Source: Actinomadura sp. KC216 (GTDB taxonomy: Bacteria; Actinomycetota; Actinomycetes; Streptosporangiales; Streptosporangiaceae). Taken from it: a DNA stretch of 64,000 bases. The DNA lies in NCBI RefSeq assembly GCF_004348535.1, contig NZ_SMJX01000001.1, positions 26,844-90,843 on the forward strand. Reading direction: 5' to 3'. The notes under the pieces are model-generated. The model was not told the DNA's origin. It searched no databases and was given only the letters and a program-made list of their open reading frames with translations. Shown here piece by piece: positions 24,644 to 33,990 of this stretch; the stretch's first letter is position 1, and each line of letters starts with the position of its first letter. A program made the position numbers and the translations under genes.

Positions 24644-25979
24644 TTGAGCGACGCGACGCGGGCACCGCTGCTGGTGCTGATGGGATCCGGCGAGACCGCC
24701 CCGACGATGGTGAGCGTGCACCGGGATGTGGCCGCCCGGCTGCGTCCCGCGCGGGCGGTGCTGCTGGACACGCCGTACGGCTTCCAGGAGAACGTCGCGG
24801 AGATATCGGCGCGGGCGCAGGCGTACTTCGAGCGCAGTGTCGGGCTGCGGGTGGACGTCCCGCCCGGACTGCGCGGCTCCGCCGAGATCGGCGCGGCCGC
24901 AGGCGATGAAGGGGATGTGGGTCTGGCGGCGGTGCGCGGCGCCGACTGGGTGTTCGCCGGGCCGGGAAGCCCGTCGTACGCGCTGGAGCAGTGGCGCGGC
25001 CGGCCAGTGGGGGAGGCTCTGGCCGATCATGCGCGGACGGGACGCGCGGCGCTGGTGTTCGCCTCGGCGGCGGCGTGCACGCTGGGCGCGTACGCGCTGC
25101 CGGTCTACGAGATTTACAAGGCGGCGCGCGCCCGCATTGGCTGGAGGGTCTGGACGTCCTGGGCCGCCTGGGGCTGAAGGTCGCGATGATCCCGCACTAC
25201 GACAACGCCGAGGGCGGCACCCACGACACCCGGTACTGCTACCTGGGGGAGCGCCGGCTGCGGGTGCTCGAAGAGGAGTTGCCGGACGACGCGGCGGTGC
25301 TGGGCCTGGACGAGCACACGGCCGCGGTCGTCGACGTCGGACGGAACGTGGTGCGGGTGTGCGGCCGGGGGGTCATGACCGTACGGCGGCGTGGGGAGAG
25401 GGTGGTCGTCCCGTCCGGCGAGACCTTGAGCCTGACCGGCCCGCGCGCGCTGGTACGCGGGGAGGCCGCGCGGCGGGCCGACCGCCCCCGTGACGAGAAT
25501 GCCGAAGCGGTCCGGGTGACCGGTGACGGCGCCCTCGCCGTCCGCGTGCTGGCGGGCGAGCTGGGCGGCGGACGCCATCCGGACGCCGTCGCGCGGGAAC
25601 TCCTGGGCCTGTCCGGTGACACCGCCGCCCACTGCTGCACTCGACGAGCTGGCGGCACGAACCGGCCGGGCGCGTGCTGCTCACCTACGCATGCTGCCCC
25701 GACCCGCGACCCGATCTCCCGGCCGCCACGCTGGCCGGGCGGACCCTGACCCGCGGCGACGGCCCGGCGAGCCCATCACCGGCCAGGCCGCGCATCGAGC
25801 AGGTGGCCTTCCACGCCGTCCGTCACCTGGCATTCCTGCGGCACACCGATCCCACCGCCCGCCAGGTGATCGAGTCGGTCCCGGGACTGACCGGCATCCT
25901 CTCCTCGTGGTCCCCGGCCCCCGCCGGACAGCTGCCCGAGCCCGGCCGGGACGGCCAGGTGACGTACGCGTCCCGCTGA
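24644..25979 (+). pseudogene. Peptidase S51-like protein plus a downstream unknown domain, frameshifted
   Basis: The TTG at 24644 (GGAGGCC upstream) opens an S51/type-1 glutamine-amidotransferase-like protein: LLVLMGSGETAPTM, VFAGPGSPSYALEQW, VFASAAACTLGAYALPVYEI. Near 25130 the frame shifts and continues as PHWLEGLDVLGRLGLKVAMI, PHYDNAEGGTHDTRYCYLGE. Near 25630 a second shift leads to a different domain (LLHSTSWRHEPAGRVLLTYA; VAFHAVRHLAFLRHTDPTA), which in intact form may be a separate adjacent protein. The nucleophile neighbourhood (SAAAC) is unusual for S51. Broken gene or assembly errors. Confidence 0.55.
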
Positions 25980-26011
25980 CGGCCCCGCCGTCACCGCCGC
26001 CGGTGATCGCC

Positions 26012-26806
26012 TCATCCGGCGAGTGCCCTGGTGAGAACAGCGGAGGCGGTGCGGTAGACCGAGAGAAGGTCCTGGCTTTCGTCGGGGAAGTTGACGACGG
26101 TGACGCGCTCGGCCCTGATGGACGACAGCGCGTTCGCGCCGGGCATCGCGGAGTTGTCCAGCACCAGCGCGGGCTTCTTGGCCGCCAGCCCGGCGACCTG
26201 TGACGCCGTGGGCGGCTGGGGTCCGTAGGTGCCCACCGGCTTGGCGTCGAGCATGTCGCAGGCCCAGGTGACGAACGCCTGCGCGACCACCGCCGGCCTG
26301 CCCGCCGTGGCGTAGGCGGCGGAGACCTTGCGCTTCTCGGCGGCGTACGCGGTGTTGTAGGAGGCCAGCCAGGTCCGGGCGGCCTGGCCGGTGCCGAACT
26401 CGCCGGCGAGCCGCGTCACCTCTCTCGTCACGGCCGCCTGGCCGTTGTCGAGCCGGAGCTCGATGAGCTTGGCCTTGGATCCCGCGGCGGACTTCAGCTT
26501 TGGGGCGAACCCCTCGAAGGGGGCGTACAGCACGTAGTCGGCGCCGGCCACCTTGGCGATGTCGGACGGCTTGGGGTCGTAGTCCGGCGGGTGCGCGATC
26601 CCGGGCGGCACGATGACGCTGACGTCGCGGGCGCCCGCGGCGCGGGCGAACGCCGCCTCCCAGGTGGAGGCCGCGACGACCTTCGGCCCGCGCGTGCGGT
26701 CGTCGCCGGTCGCGTCGCCGGTGGAGCCGCAGGCGGTGAGCGCCGCCGCGACGGCCGCGACGGCGGCGAGGGAGGCCGCCCCGCGGCGGCGGATCGAGGG
26801 GATCAT
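26012..26806 (-). CDS. Metal ABC transporter substrate-binding lipoprotein (AztC/ZnuA-like)
   Basis: 264 aa. Lipoprotein signal with lipobox LTAC (Cys26), then a cluster A-I metal-binding fold: VVAASTWEAAFARAAGARDV, GIAHPPDYDPKPSDIAKVAGADYVLY. The family's first His (AHPPDYDP) is present. The positions where a second and third His are expected read PFEGF and WACDMLDAKPVG, and the late Asp is in LVLDNSAMPGANA. Metal specificity may therefore differ from zinc. ATG at 26806 overlaps the permease stop. Binds a divalent metal outside the membrane and hands it to the permease/ATPase encoded upstream. Confidence 0.78.
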   Translation of the reverse strand: MIPSIRRRGAASLAAVAAVAAALTACGSTGDATGDDRTRGPKVVAASTWEAAFARAAGARDVSVIVPPGIAHPPDYDPKPSDIAKVAGADYVLYAPFEGFAPKLKSAAGSKAKLIELRLDNGQAAVTREVTRLAGEFGTGQAARTWLASYNTAYAAEKRKVSAAYATAGRPAVVAQAFVTWACDMLDAKPVGTYGPQPPTASQVAGLAAKKPALVLDNSAMPGANALSSIRAERVTVVNFPDESQDLLSVYRTASAVLTRALAG

Positions 26807-27645
26807 CGTCGTGTTCTCGCTTTCTGGCCGAGGTGGATCGTCGGCATGACGTAGATCAGCAGGGTCAGGGCGCCGCCGAAGAGCACCAGGACCGGGCCCG
26901 GCGGCAGGTCGAACAGCAGGGCGAGCGCGAACCCGCCGAGGTTGAAGGCCAGCCCGCAGCCGATCGCCCACCCCGCCATCGAGGTCAGCGAGCGGCCGAG
27001 CCGGCGGGCGGCGAGCGCGGGCAGGAGGGTGAGGGCGTCCACCAGCAGCGCCCCGGTCAGCCGGATCGCCCCGGCGATCGCGACCGCGATCAGCATGAGC
27101 AGGATCGCGGTGAGCGGCCCTGCGGGGACGCCGGAGCAGACGGCGAGTTCCCGGTCGTGCAGCAGCAGGGCCAGGTCCCGGCGGCGGACCCAGAACAGGG
27201 CGGGCACGACGACGGCCAGCGCCGCGAGGACCGCCACGTCCCCGGGACGGGTCGCCAGGATCGAGCCCCACAGCAGCTCGAACGCGCCGTTGGCGTTCAC
27301 GCCCGACACCGACAGCATCAGCAGCGCGGCGGCGACCGCCAGCGTCATCAGCAGGCCCATCGCCCCCGACAGCCCGGCCGGGGCACGGGCCAGGGGCGCC
27401 AGCGAACCGCCCGCCACCGCGCACAGCAGCAGCGCGCACACCAGCGGGTCCAGGCCCGCCAGCAGGCCGACGGCGCTGCCCAGCAGCGCGACGTGCATCA
27501 TCGCGAACCGCACCGGCAGGATGTCCAGGCCGATGATGAACACGCCGACGACCGGCAGCGCGATGCTGCCCAGCAGCAGCGCCGCGAACGCCAGCCGCAC
27601 CGAGGGCAGGCCGAGGAGGGCCTGGACCTCCGATAACGAGTTCAC
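26803..27645 (-). CDS. Metal ABC transporter permease (AztB-like)
   Basis: 280 aa with about eight transmembrane helices of the ABC-3 family: VGVFIIGLDILPVRFAMMHV, ALLGSAVGLLAGLDPLV, and ALLVDALTLLPALAARRLG, which is the family's conserved cytoplasmic-loop segment. GTG start at 27645 overlaps the ATPase stop; its own stop overlaps the binding-protein start. Moves a divalent metal across the membrane with the products of 27642-28292 and 26012-26806. Confidence 0.85.
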   Translation of the reverse strand: MNSLSEVQALLGLPSVRLAFAALLLGSIALPVVGVFIIGLDILPVRFAMMHVALLGSAVGLLAGLDPLVCALLLCAVAGGSLAPLARAPAGLSGAMGLLMTLAVAAALLMLSVSGVNANGAFELLWGSILATRPGDVAVLAALAVVVPALFWVRRRDLALLLHDRELAVCSGVPAGPLTAILLMLIAVAIAGAIRLTGALLVDALTLLPALAARRLGRSLTSMAGWAIGCGLAFNLGGFALALLFDLPPGPVLVLFGGALTLLIYVMPTIHLGQKARTRR

Positions 27646-28292
27646 CGCAGTTCCCGCAGCCGGCCCGCGGCCATCTCGGTCACCCGGTCGCACGCGCCCA
27701 CGACCGCCCGGTCGTGGGTGGCGACGACGACGGTGGCCGCCGCGTCCGCGAGCAGGCCCGCGACCTGCTCCTGACCGGCGAAGTCCAGCGCGGCGGTCGG
27801 CTCGTCGGCCAGCAGCACACCGGCGCCCGCGGCCACCTGCCCCAGCGCACGGGCCAGGTAGGCGCGTTGCAGCTGCCCGCCCGACAGGCTGGACAGCGGC
27901 CGGTCCAGCAGCCCGGCGAGCCCGAGCCGCGCCGCGGCGGACGCGGCGGCGGTGGCGCCCCCCGAACTCGCGAGCAGCTCGCCGACCAGCAGCGGGAACC
28001 GTCCGGTGGCGCGTTGCTGCGGCATCCACGCCACCTGCCGCCGCCGCACGGCCCAGTCGGCGGCCCGGCGCGCCGCCCGCCCGCCGACCTCGATGTCGCC
28101 GGTCACCTCGCGGTGCAGCCCGAGGACGGCGCGCAGCAGCGTGCTCTTGCCCGACCCGTTGGTCCCGGTGACCGCCACGCGCTCGCCCGGCTCGACACGC
28201 AGGTCGACGCCGTCGACCACGGGCAGCCGGCCGTAGCGGCAGCACACCGCGCGCAGGCGGAGGGACAGGCCGGTCTCCTTGCCGGTGCTCAT
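27642..28292 (-). CDS. Metal ABC transporter ATP-binding protein (AztA-like)
   Basis: 216 aa ATPase: Walker A GTNGSGKSTLLRAVLGLH, signature LSGGQLQRAYLARALG, Walker B GVLLADEPTAALDF, H-loop VVATHDRAVVGACD. ATG at 28292 gives a normal family N-terminus (LRLRAVCCRYGRLPVVDGVD); the upstream in-frame extension to 28448 contains no family sequence. First gene of the three-gene uptake operon. No Zur-type operator could be recognised upstream by eye. Confidence 0.85.
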   Translation of the reverse strand: MSTGKETGLSLRLRAVCCRYGRLPVVDGVDLRVEPGERVAVTGTNGSGKSTLLRAVLGLHREVTGDIEVGGRAARRAADWAVRRRQVAWMPQQRATGRFPLLVGELLASSGGATAAASAAARLGLAGLLDRPLSSLSGGQLQRAYLARALGQVAAGAGVLLADEPTAALDFAGQEQVAGLLADAAATVVVATHDRAVVGACDRVTEMAAGRLRELR

Positions 28293-28499
28293 GCCGGACG
28301 GGAGGCGGATCCGGACGGACGGGTACGCGCGCCCGTCCGGGCGCACACGGCTGAAGCGTTCATCGAAGGCTCCTTGGTGGAGGGATGCGAAGGACATCCG
28401 GACGGCGGTCCGCCGGCCCGGCGACGAGCATCGCCCCAGGAGCGTCATTGCGAGGATCTGCCGATCACGTGGATCTACCGGCCACGAAGGATCTGCCGA

Positions 28500-29102
28500 T
28501 CACGCGGTCGCGCCCGGGGCGGTCCACGTCCCGGGAGGCCCGCGCCGCGCCACGGCGTACCGCAGGACCGCCTGGGCCGGTGCGCGCTCGCTCGCGCGCC
28601 CGTCCCGGATCGGCCGCGGGCGGACGTCCGCCCGTCCGGCCGAGATGACCAGCAGCAGGAGCAGCGGGCGCACGACCCAGCCGGCCAGCACCCGCGCGAG
28701 CGCGCACAGCCGTGCCTCGCCCCATTCCAGCCACGCCGAGGTGACCAGCACGCTCACCGCGTGCATGAGCAGCATCCCCAGGCCGGGTAACCCGCCGTGG
28801 TGCGTCCCGTCGCCGAGCACGTCCATGCCGGGGGCCACCGCGGCGTTCTGCCCGCCGGAGGTGCGCGTGAGCAGGAGGTGCAGGACGACCTGGGACACCC
28901 CGGTGGCCGGGATGATCGACGCGAGCGAGCGTTCCCGTCCGGTCAGGGCCAGGGCCGGGCCGAGGACGAGAAGGAACCCGGTCAGCGCCGCCGACCGGTC
29001 GAAGGCGCCGCCTCCGGCCAGGTGCCCGAGCACGGCGAGCCCGGTGCACGTGGCGGCGAAACCCGCCGCGCGCGTCCACCGCACCACCGATAACGGGTCC
29101 AT
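28500..29102 (-). CDS. Five-helix membrane protein, paralogue of 36286-36954
   Basis: 200 aa with about five transmembrane segments. Recurrent features are GFAATCTGLAVLGHLAGGG, a VSQVVLHLLL segment, and MLLMHAVSVLVTSAWLEWGE before a basic region. The protein at 36286-36954 shares the layout, the xSQxVLHxx segment and the MH(A/L)..(V/I)..L helix, so they are probably diverged paralogues flanking the acyl-CoA block. His residues within membrane segments could bind metal, which would fit the neighbouring metal transporter; this is inference. ATG at 29102. Confidence 0.65.
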   Translation of the reverse strand: MDPLSVVRWTRAAGFAATCTGLAVLGHLAGGGAFDRSAALTGFLLVLGPALALTGRERSLASIIPATGVSQVVLHLLLTRTSGGQNAAVAPGMDVLGDGTHHGGLPGLGMLLMHAVSVLVTSAWLEWGEARLCALARVLAGWVVRPLLLLLVISAGRADVRPRPIRDGRASERAPAQAVLRYAVARRGPPGTWTAPGATA

Positions 29103-29182
29103 GTGGGGGGATACTTCCACACCCCTCCCGGCCGGAAAAGGCCGTGCGGCGCCGACCACGAGGGCGGGTCTCCCGGGCGCGT

Positions 29183-30358
29183 TCAGCGGAGGACCCGGCG
29201 GGCGACGGCGGTGATGTGGAGCTCGTCCGGGCCGTCGAGCACGCGGGCCATCCGGCCGGTGCGGAACAGCGCCGGCAGGGGTGTGTCGGGGCCCAGGCCC
29301 GCCGCGCCGTGGACCTGGATCGCGGCGTCGGTGACCCGCTGCAGCGTACGTGCGGCGGCGACCTTGGCCAGGCCCGTCTCGATGCGCGCGTCGTGCCCCG
29401 CCTCGATGCGCGCGGCGGTCTCGAAGACCAGGGGACGGGTGGTGCGGATGGCCAGGAGGGCGTCGAAGACGAGCTGCTGGACGAGCTGGTGGTCGCCCAG
29501 CCGCCCGGACGCGGCGGGACGTGATCGGGCGCGGTCGCGCATCAGCGTGAACGCCCGCTCGGCCTGCCCGAGCCAGCGCAGGCAGCGCAGCAGGCGGCCC
29601 AGCCGCACCCGCCCGGCCAGCACGCGCAGCCCGTGGCCGGGGTCGCCGAGCAGGTGGTCGGCGGGGACGGTGACGCCGTCCAGCGCGAGCTCCCATTGCC
29701 CGCCCGCGCCGAGGACCGGCAGCTCCCGCACCACCTCGAAACCGGGCGCGGAGGTGGGGACGAGCAGCACGGACAGCCCGGTCCTCGCCGGTGGGCCGCC
29801 GGAGGTGCGGGCGAGCACGAGGGCCAGGTCGGCGTGGCCCGCGCCGGTGATGAACCATTTGCGGCCGTGGACCGTCCAGGATCCGTCGGGGCGCTGTTCG
29901 GCGCGGGTCGTGGTCAGCGCGGGGTCGCTGCCGGGGGAGCCGGGCTCGGTCATCGCGTTGCACAGGCTCAGCTCGCCGGACGCGATCCGGGACAGGTAGC
30001 GGTCCCGGACGGCGGGCGGGGCGTGCTCGGTCAGGGTGGTCACGTCGAGCAGGACGGTGGAGCCGAGCACGTCGGGGCCGTGGTCGCTGGCTCCTTCGGC
30101 TTCGGCGATGTGAGCGTAGCCGGTCAGCGCCAGGCCCGCGCCGCCGAGCTCCGCGGGGAGCGGAAGCCCCCACAGCCCGGCCTTTCGCGCCTCGCGGCGG
30201 AGCCGTTCACGCAGCGCGCCGTCCGAGTCGAGCCGCGGTTCGCAAGGGATCACCCGCTCGCGGACGAACCCGGCCACCCGTTCGCGGAGGGGCCGGACGT
30301 CCGGCGGGCACCGCGGGTCCCCCCAGAGGGACAGATCGGCATCTTCCTCACGGCTCAC
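29183..30358 (-). CDS. Acyl-CoA dehydrogenase
   Basis: 391-aa FAD flavoprotein that oxidises acyl-CoA at alpha-beta. Family segments visible: WGLPLPAELGGAGLALTGYA, LCNAMTEPGSPGSDP (FAD/substrate loop), WTVHGRKWFITGAGHADLA, and C-terminal AIQVHGAAGLGPDTPL with GPDELHITAVARRVL. The usual catalytic Glu region near the C-terminus reads GPDELH, resembling the FadE-like CaiA/ACAD10 group. GTG at 30358 has GGAG five bases upstream. Transcribed divergently from the CoA-transferase/ligase operon at 30463, which is likely to supply its CoA-ester substrate. Confidence 0.85.
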   Translation of the reverse strand: MSREEDADLSLWGDPRCPPDVRPLRERVAGFVRERVIPCEPRLDSDGALRERLRREARKAGLWGLPLPAELGGAGLALTGYAHIAEAEGASDHGPDVLGSTVLLDVTTLTEHAPPAVRDRYLSRIASGELSLCNAMTEPGSPGSDPALTTTRAEQRPDGSWTVHGRKWFITGAGHADLALVLARTSGGPPARTGLSVLLVPTSAPGFEVVRELPVLGAGGQWELALDGVTVPADHLLGDPGHGLRVLAGRVRLGRLLRCLRWLGQAERAFTLMRDRARSRPAASGRLGDHQLVQQLVFDALLAIRTTRPLVFETAARIEAGHDARIETGLAKVAAARTLQRVTDAAIQVHGAAGLGPDTPLPALFRTGRMARVLDGPDELHITAVARRVLR

Positions 30359-30462
30359 GACAACTCCAAACTTTCCGGGAACTCGTCGGCCGAAGTCCCC
30401 CACTCCTCTTGGTGAACAGGTCGCGCGAAAGCGCGGCATGGTTCCCGCCGAGAGGAGAGCCG

Positions 30463-32304
30463 ATGGCGCCGCCCGCCACTGTCCCGGCGCCCCGCGCGCT
30501 GGAGGAGCCCGGGCTCCACATCACCGGGCCGTCGACCCTGGCGGCCGGTGTCGCCGGGCGCCTCGGGCGCGTGAGCGGCGATCGTCTCGCCCTGATGGGA
30601 CGGCGTCCCCTGGCGGCCGAGATCCGCTGGGCCGTGGCGGCTCCGGGGAACGAGGTGACCGACGAGGCCACCGCCCAGGCCGCGACAGGCGTCATGCATG
30701 TCCACGGCCGCCGCGACGGAGCGCCACGCGGGCTTGCCGCCGACTACCTGTCGCTGGCGGCCACCGCGCTGGCGGCTCAGGGGGTGCTGGCCGCCGTGCT
30801 GGGCCGGGCCCGGGGCTGGGCCGTGGAGGGCGTCAGCACGGGCGTTGACCTGGCCGGGCTCCTCGCGGTCGGCCAGTATCTCGCCGCGTCCACGGCCGAG
30901 GAGGGCGAGGCGGTGCCGCCGGCGCCGGGCGGCCCGCCGTTCGTCACGGCCGACGACGTGCGGTTCGAGGTGGAGGCGCTTGACCCGATGGTGTGGGCCG
31001 CCTTCTGGCGGCGGCTGGACGTACCCGAACGGCTCGCGGGCTCCGCGTGGCGGGCCTTCCAGTTCCGGTACGCGACCGCGTCCTGCCCGCTGCCCGAGGA
31101 GTTGCACGCGGCGGCGCGCGCCGCCGGGTGGGCGTCGGTGCGGCGGGCGGCGGAGGAGTCCGGGGCCTCGGTGTGCGCGCTGCACCGACTCGCGGACCGC
31201 CTGGCCGAGCCGCGGACGCGATCCCCGTGGACGGTGGCACCCCGTCTGGCGGGGGCACCCCGTACGGCAGGGGCGCCCCGGCTGGCAGGGGCGCCCCGTT
31301 CCATGGCGGTGCCCCGCCCCGCCATCGCGCCCTGTTCCGCGGTGCCGCCCCGCTCCGCGGTGGGGCCGTTGCCGGGATCGGCCGCGAACGCCCGGCCGCT
31401 GGCGGGCCTGACGGTGCTGGAGGCCGGACGGCGGATCCAGGCGCCGCTGACCGCCCACCTGCTGGCGCTGCTGGGCGCGGACGTCGTGCGGATCGAGCCG
31501 CCGGGCGGCGACCCGCTGCGCGGCATGCCGCCCACCTGCGGCGGCCTGTCGGCCCGGTGGCTGGCGCTCAACCGCGGCAAGCGGGCGGTGGAGATCGACA
31601 TCAAGTCGCGGGCGGGCCGGGACGAGGTGCTGGCGCTGGCGGCGGAGGCGGAGGTGTTCGTCCACAACTGGGCGCCCGGCACCGCCGAACGCCTCGCCCT
31701 GGACGACGCCGACCTGCGGGCGGTCAATCCCGGCCTGGTCTACGCCTACACCGGCGGCTGGGCGGGCCGGCTCGACGGCGCCCCTTTGGCCACCGACTTC
31801 ATGGTCCAGGCCCGGACCGGTGTGGGCGAGGCCGTGCGTCCGGCGGATGAGGCTCCCGCGCCGTCGCTCATGACCTTGCTGGACGTCCTTGGCGGCTTGC
31901 TCGGCGCCGAGGCGGTGCTCGCGGGCCTGCTCTTCCGCACCGCCGAGGGCCGCGGCGTCCGCGTCGACTCCTCGCTGCTGGGCGCCGCCGAGGAACTGAC
32001 CGGCCCCGCCCTGCGGCGCGTGTCCGAGGGCCGGAGCGGCCGGGCGCCCGAGGGTTTCCGGCGCCCCATGCCGACGGCGGACGGCTGGGTGGCCGTGGCC
32101 GATGACGACGCGGCGCGGGCACACGTCCCGCCCGCGGATCAGACCACGGAGGACGCGCTCCGCTCCTTCCGCCGCGCGGGAGTGCGGGCCACCGCGGTGA
32201 CGGTGGCGCTGGACGAGCTTCCCGCCGATCCCCGGTTCGCGTCCGTCCTGACGCGTGATGACCACGGTGCCGTAGCCGTGCCGACTCCCTGGAGGTTCGC
32301 GTGA
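30463..32304 (+). CDS. Type III CoA-transferase (CaiB/BaiF), two-domain
   Basis: 613 aa, about one and a half times the usual length. The C-terminal half is a normal CaiB/BaiF core: LTVLEAGRRIQAPLTAHLLA, LLGADVVRIEPPGGDPLRG, WLALNRGKRAVEIDIKS, VFVHNWAPGTAERL, LVYAYTGGWAG. The N-terminal half reads like a decayed second CaiB copy (LHITGPSTLAAGVAGRLG; DYLSLAATALAAQGVLAAVL). The halves are linked by a Pro/Arg/Ala-rich run of APRxAGAPR repeats (about 31230-31350). Moves CoA between carboxylic acids. ATG at 30463 follows AGAGGAGAG. The stop overlaps the ligase start by four bases (GTGA). Confidence 0.8.
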   Translation: MAPPATVPAPRALEEPGLHITGPSTLAAGVAGRLGRVSGDRLALMGRRPLAAEIRWAVAAPGNEVTDEATAQAATGVMHVHGRRDGAPRGLAADYLSLAATALAAQGVLAAVLGRARGWAVEGVSTGVDLAGLLAVGQYLAASTAEEGEAVPPAPGGPPFVTADDVRFEVEALDPMVWAAFWRRLDVPERLAGSAWRAFQFRYATASCPLPEELHAAARAAGWASVRRAAEESGASVCALHRLADRLAEPRTRSPWTVAPRLAGAPRTAGAPRLAGAPRSMAVPRPAIAPCSAVPPRSAVGPLPGSAANARPLAGLTVLEAGRRIQAPLTAHLLALLGADVVRIEPPGGDPLRGMPPTCGGLSARWLALNRGKRAVEIDIKSRAGRDEVLALAAEAEVFVHNWAPGTAERLALDDADLRAVNPGLVYAYTGGWAGRLDGAPLATDFMVQARTGVGEAVRPADEAPAPSLMTLLDVLGGLLGAEAVLAGLLFRTAEGRGVRVDSSLLGAAEELTGPALRRVSEGRSGRAPEGFRRPMPTADGWVAVADDDAARAHVPPADQTTEDALRSFRRAGVRATAVTVALDELPADPRFASVLTRDDHGAVAVPTPWRFA

Positions 32305-33929
32305 CGCTGGAAGTGCAGGACCTGGTGCCCGCCGCGCTCCGCAGGCGGTGGGCGTCCGAAGGCATCTGCCCCGATCTGGACCTGTACGCCCTGTTCAGGG
32401 CGCACCGGTTCGCCGATCCCGGCCGCCCGGCGGTCATCGACGCGGCGGGGACGCTCACCTACGCCGAGCTGGACCTGCTGGCCCGCGCCGCCGCGATGGG
32501 GCTGCGGCGCCTGGGCGTGTGCGAGGGCGACGTCGTCGGCGTCCAACTGCCCAACGGCCGCGACGCGGTGATCGCCGAGCTGGCCGTGGCGGCGCTCGGG
32601 GCGGTGGCGCTGCCGTTCCCGGTCGGCCGGGGGATGGCCGAGGCGGTGTCGCTGCTCGGCAGGACGGGCGCCCGGGTCGCCGTCGTCGCCACCGAGCATC
32701 GGGGACACCGCCACGCGGCCGAGCTGCTGGCCGGAGCCGAGCGGCTGCCGGCCCTGCGCGCGGTGGTGGCCGCCGGGCCGCGGGACTGCCCGCCGGGCGG
32801 CACGCCCTGGTCGCGGATCATCGGCACCGACGCCACGGGTTTCGTCCCGGCCCGGCCCGATCCCGACGGGCCCGCCCGCATCCTGGTCTCCTCCGGTTCG
32901 GAGGCCGCGCCCAAGATGATCGCCTACTCCCACAACGCCCTGGCGGGCGGGCGGGGCAACTTCCTCGGCTCGCTGCTGGGCGACGGCGGCGGGCCGCCGC
33001 GCTGCCTGCTGCTGGTGCCGCTGGGCTCGGCGTTCGGCAGCAACGGAACCCCGGTCACGCTGGCCCGCCACGGCGGCTGCCTGGTGCTGCCCGGGCGCTT
33101 CTCCCCGGTGACCGCGCTCACCGCGCTCGCCGAGCACCGGCCCACGCACGTGCTGGCCGTCCCGGCCATGATCCGCATGATGCTCGACCGGCCGGACACC
33201 GGTCCCGTGCCGCCGATGACCGCGCTGCTCGTCGGCGGGTCCGAGCTGGACGCCCGCACCGCCGACGAGGCACGGGCGAGGTTCGGGTGCCCCGTCGTCA
33301 ACGTGTACGGGTCCGCCGACGGGGTGAACTGCCACAGCGGGCTCGCGCCGGTCCGGGCGGCGGACGATTCCGGTTCCGGTGTCGTGGTGGGGCGCCCCGA
33401 CCCGCGGGTGGCCGAGATCCGCGTCGCCCCCGTCCCCGGCGAGCGGCGGGGCGGCGAGATCCTCGCCCGAGGACCGATGACCCCGATGTGCTACGTCGGC
33501 GCCCCCGAACTCAACCAGCGGTACCGCACGGCGGAGGGCTGGGTGCGCACCGGCGACCTCGGGATGATCGACGACTCGGGGCTGCTCCACCTGGTCGGCA
33601 GGCTCAAGCAGATCGTCATCCGCGGCGGCCTCAACATCAGCCCCGCCGAGGTCGAGCGCGCGCTGGCGTCCCATCCCCGGGTGCGGGACACCGTGTGCTT
33701 CGGCGTGCCCGACCCCGTGCTCGGCGAGCGGCTGGCGGTCTGCGTGGTGCCCAGGCCGGGACAGGTGGTCGATCTGGACGATCTGTGCGCCCACCTGGCG
33801 CAGCAGGGCCTGGAGAAGGCCAAGCATCCCGAGCGGCTGCTGCTGGTGGACGAGCTGCCGCTGACCCCGGCGGGCAAACCGGACAGGGACGCGTTACGCG
33901 AGCGCCTGCCCGCCGAGGCGCCGGCCTGA
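32301..33929 (+). CDS. Acyl-CoA synthetase / AMP-dependent ligase
   Basis: 542-aa class I adenylate-forming enzyme. Motifs: ILVSSGSEAAPKMIAYSHNA (A3-like), VVNVYGSADGVNCHS (A5), WVRTGDLGMIDDSGLLHLVG (A7), RLKQIVIRGGLNISPAEVER (A8) and PLTPAGKPDRDALRE with the catalytic Lys (A10). Makes a CoA-ester from a carboxylic acid and ATP, probably of a ring or terpenoid acid given the oxidative neighbours. GTG at 32301 is coupled to the CoA-transferase stop and has GGAGG upstream. Codon 532 is TTA. Confidence 0.85.
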   Translation: MTLEVQDLVPAALRRRWASEGICPDLDLYALFRAHRFADPGRPAVIDAAGTLTYAELDLLARAAAMGLRRLGVCEGDVVGVQLPNGRDAVIAELAVAALGAVALPFPVGRGMAEAVSLLGRTGARVAVVATEHRGHRHAAELLAGAERLPALRAVVAAGPRDCPPGGTPWSRIIGTDATGFVPARPDPDGPARILVSSGSEAAPKMIAYSHNALAGGRGNFLGSLLGDGGGPPRCLLLVPLGSAFGSNGTPVTLARHGGCLVLPGRFSPVTALTALAEHRPTHVLAVPAMIRMMLDRPDTGPVPPMTALLVGGSELDARTADEARARFGCPVVNVYGSADGVNCHSGLAPVRAADDSGSGVVVGRPDPRVAEIRVAPVPGERRGGEILARGPMTPMCYVGAPELNQRYRTAEGWVRTGDLGMIDDSGLLHLVGRLKQIVIRGGLNISPAEVERALASHPRVRDTVCFGVPDPVLGERLAVCVVPRPGQVVDLDDLCAHLAQQGLEKAKHPERLLLVDELPLTPAGKPDRDALRERLPAEAPA

Positions 33930-33990
33930 ACCGCCCCGAGGGAGCTCCTCGGCCCGCTGGACGCAAGGCGGCCGTCCACCGGAGAGGGAG

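Noticed and set aside
31230..31350. Repeats suggesting a CRISPR or minisatellite
   Set aside because: They are short in-frame codon repeats encoding a Pro/Arg/Ala linker within the CoA-transferase, with no unique spacers.
30355..32265. Minus-strand open frame of over 600 codons opposite the CoA-transferase
   Set aside because: Low-complexity Arg/Gly/His composition typical of antisense shadows; plus strand has clear CaiB motifs.
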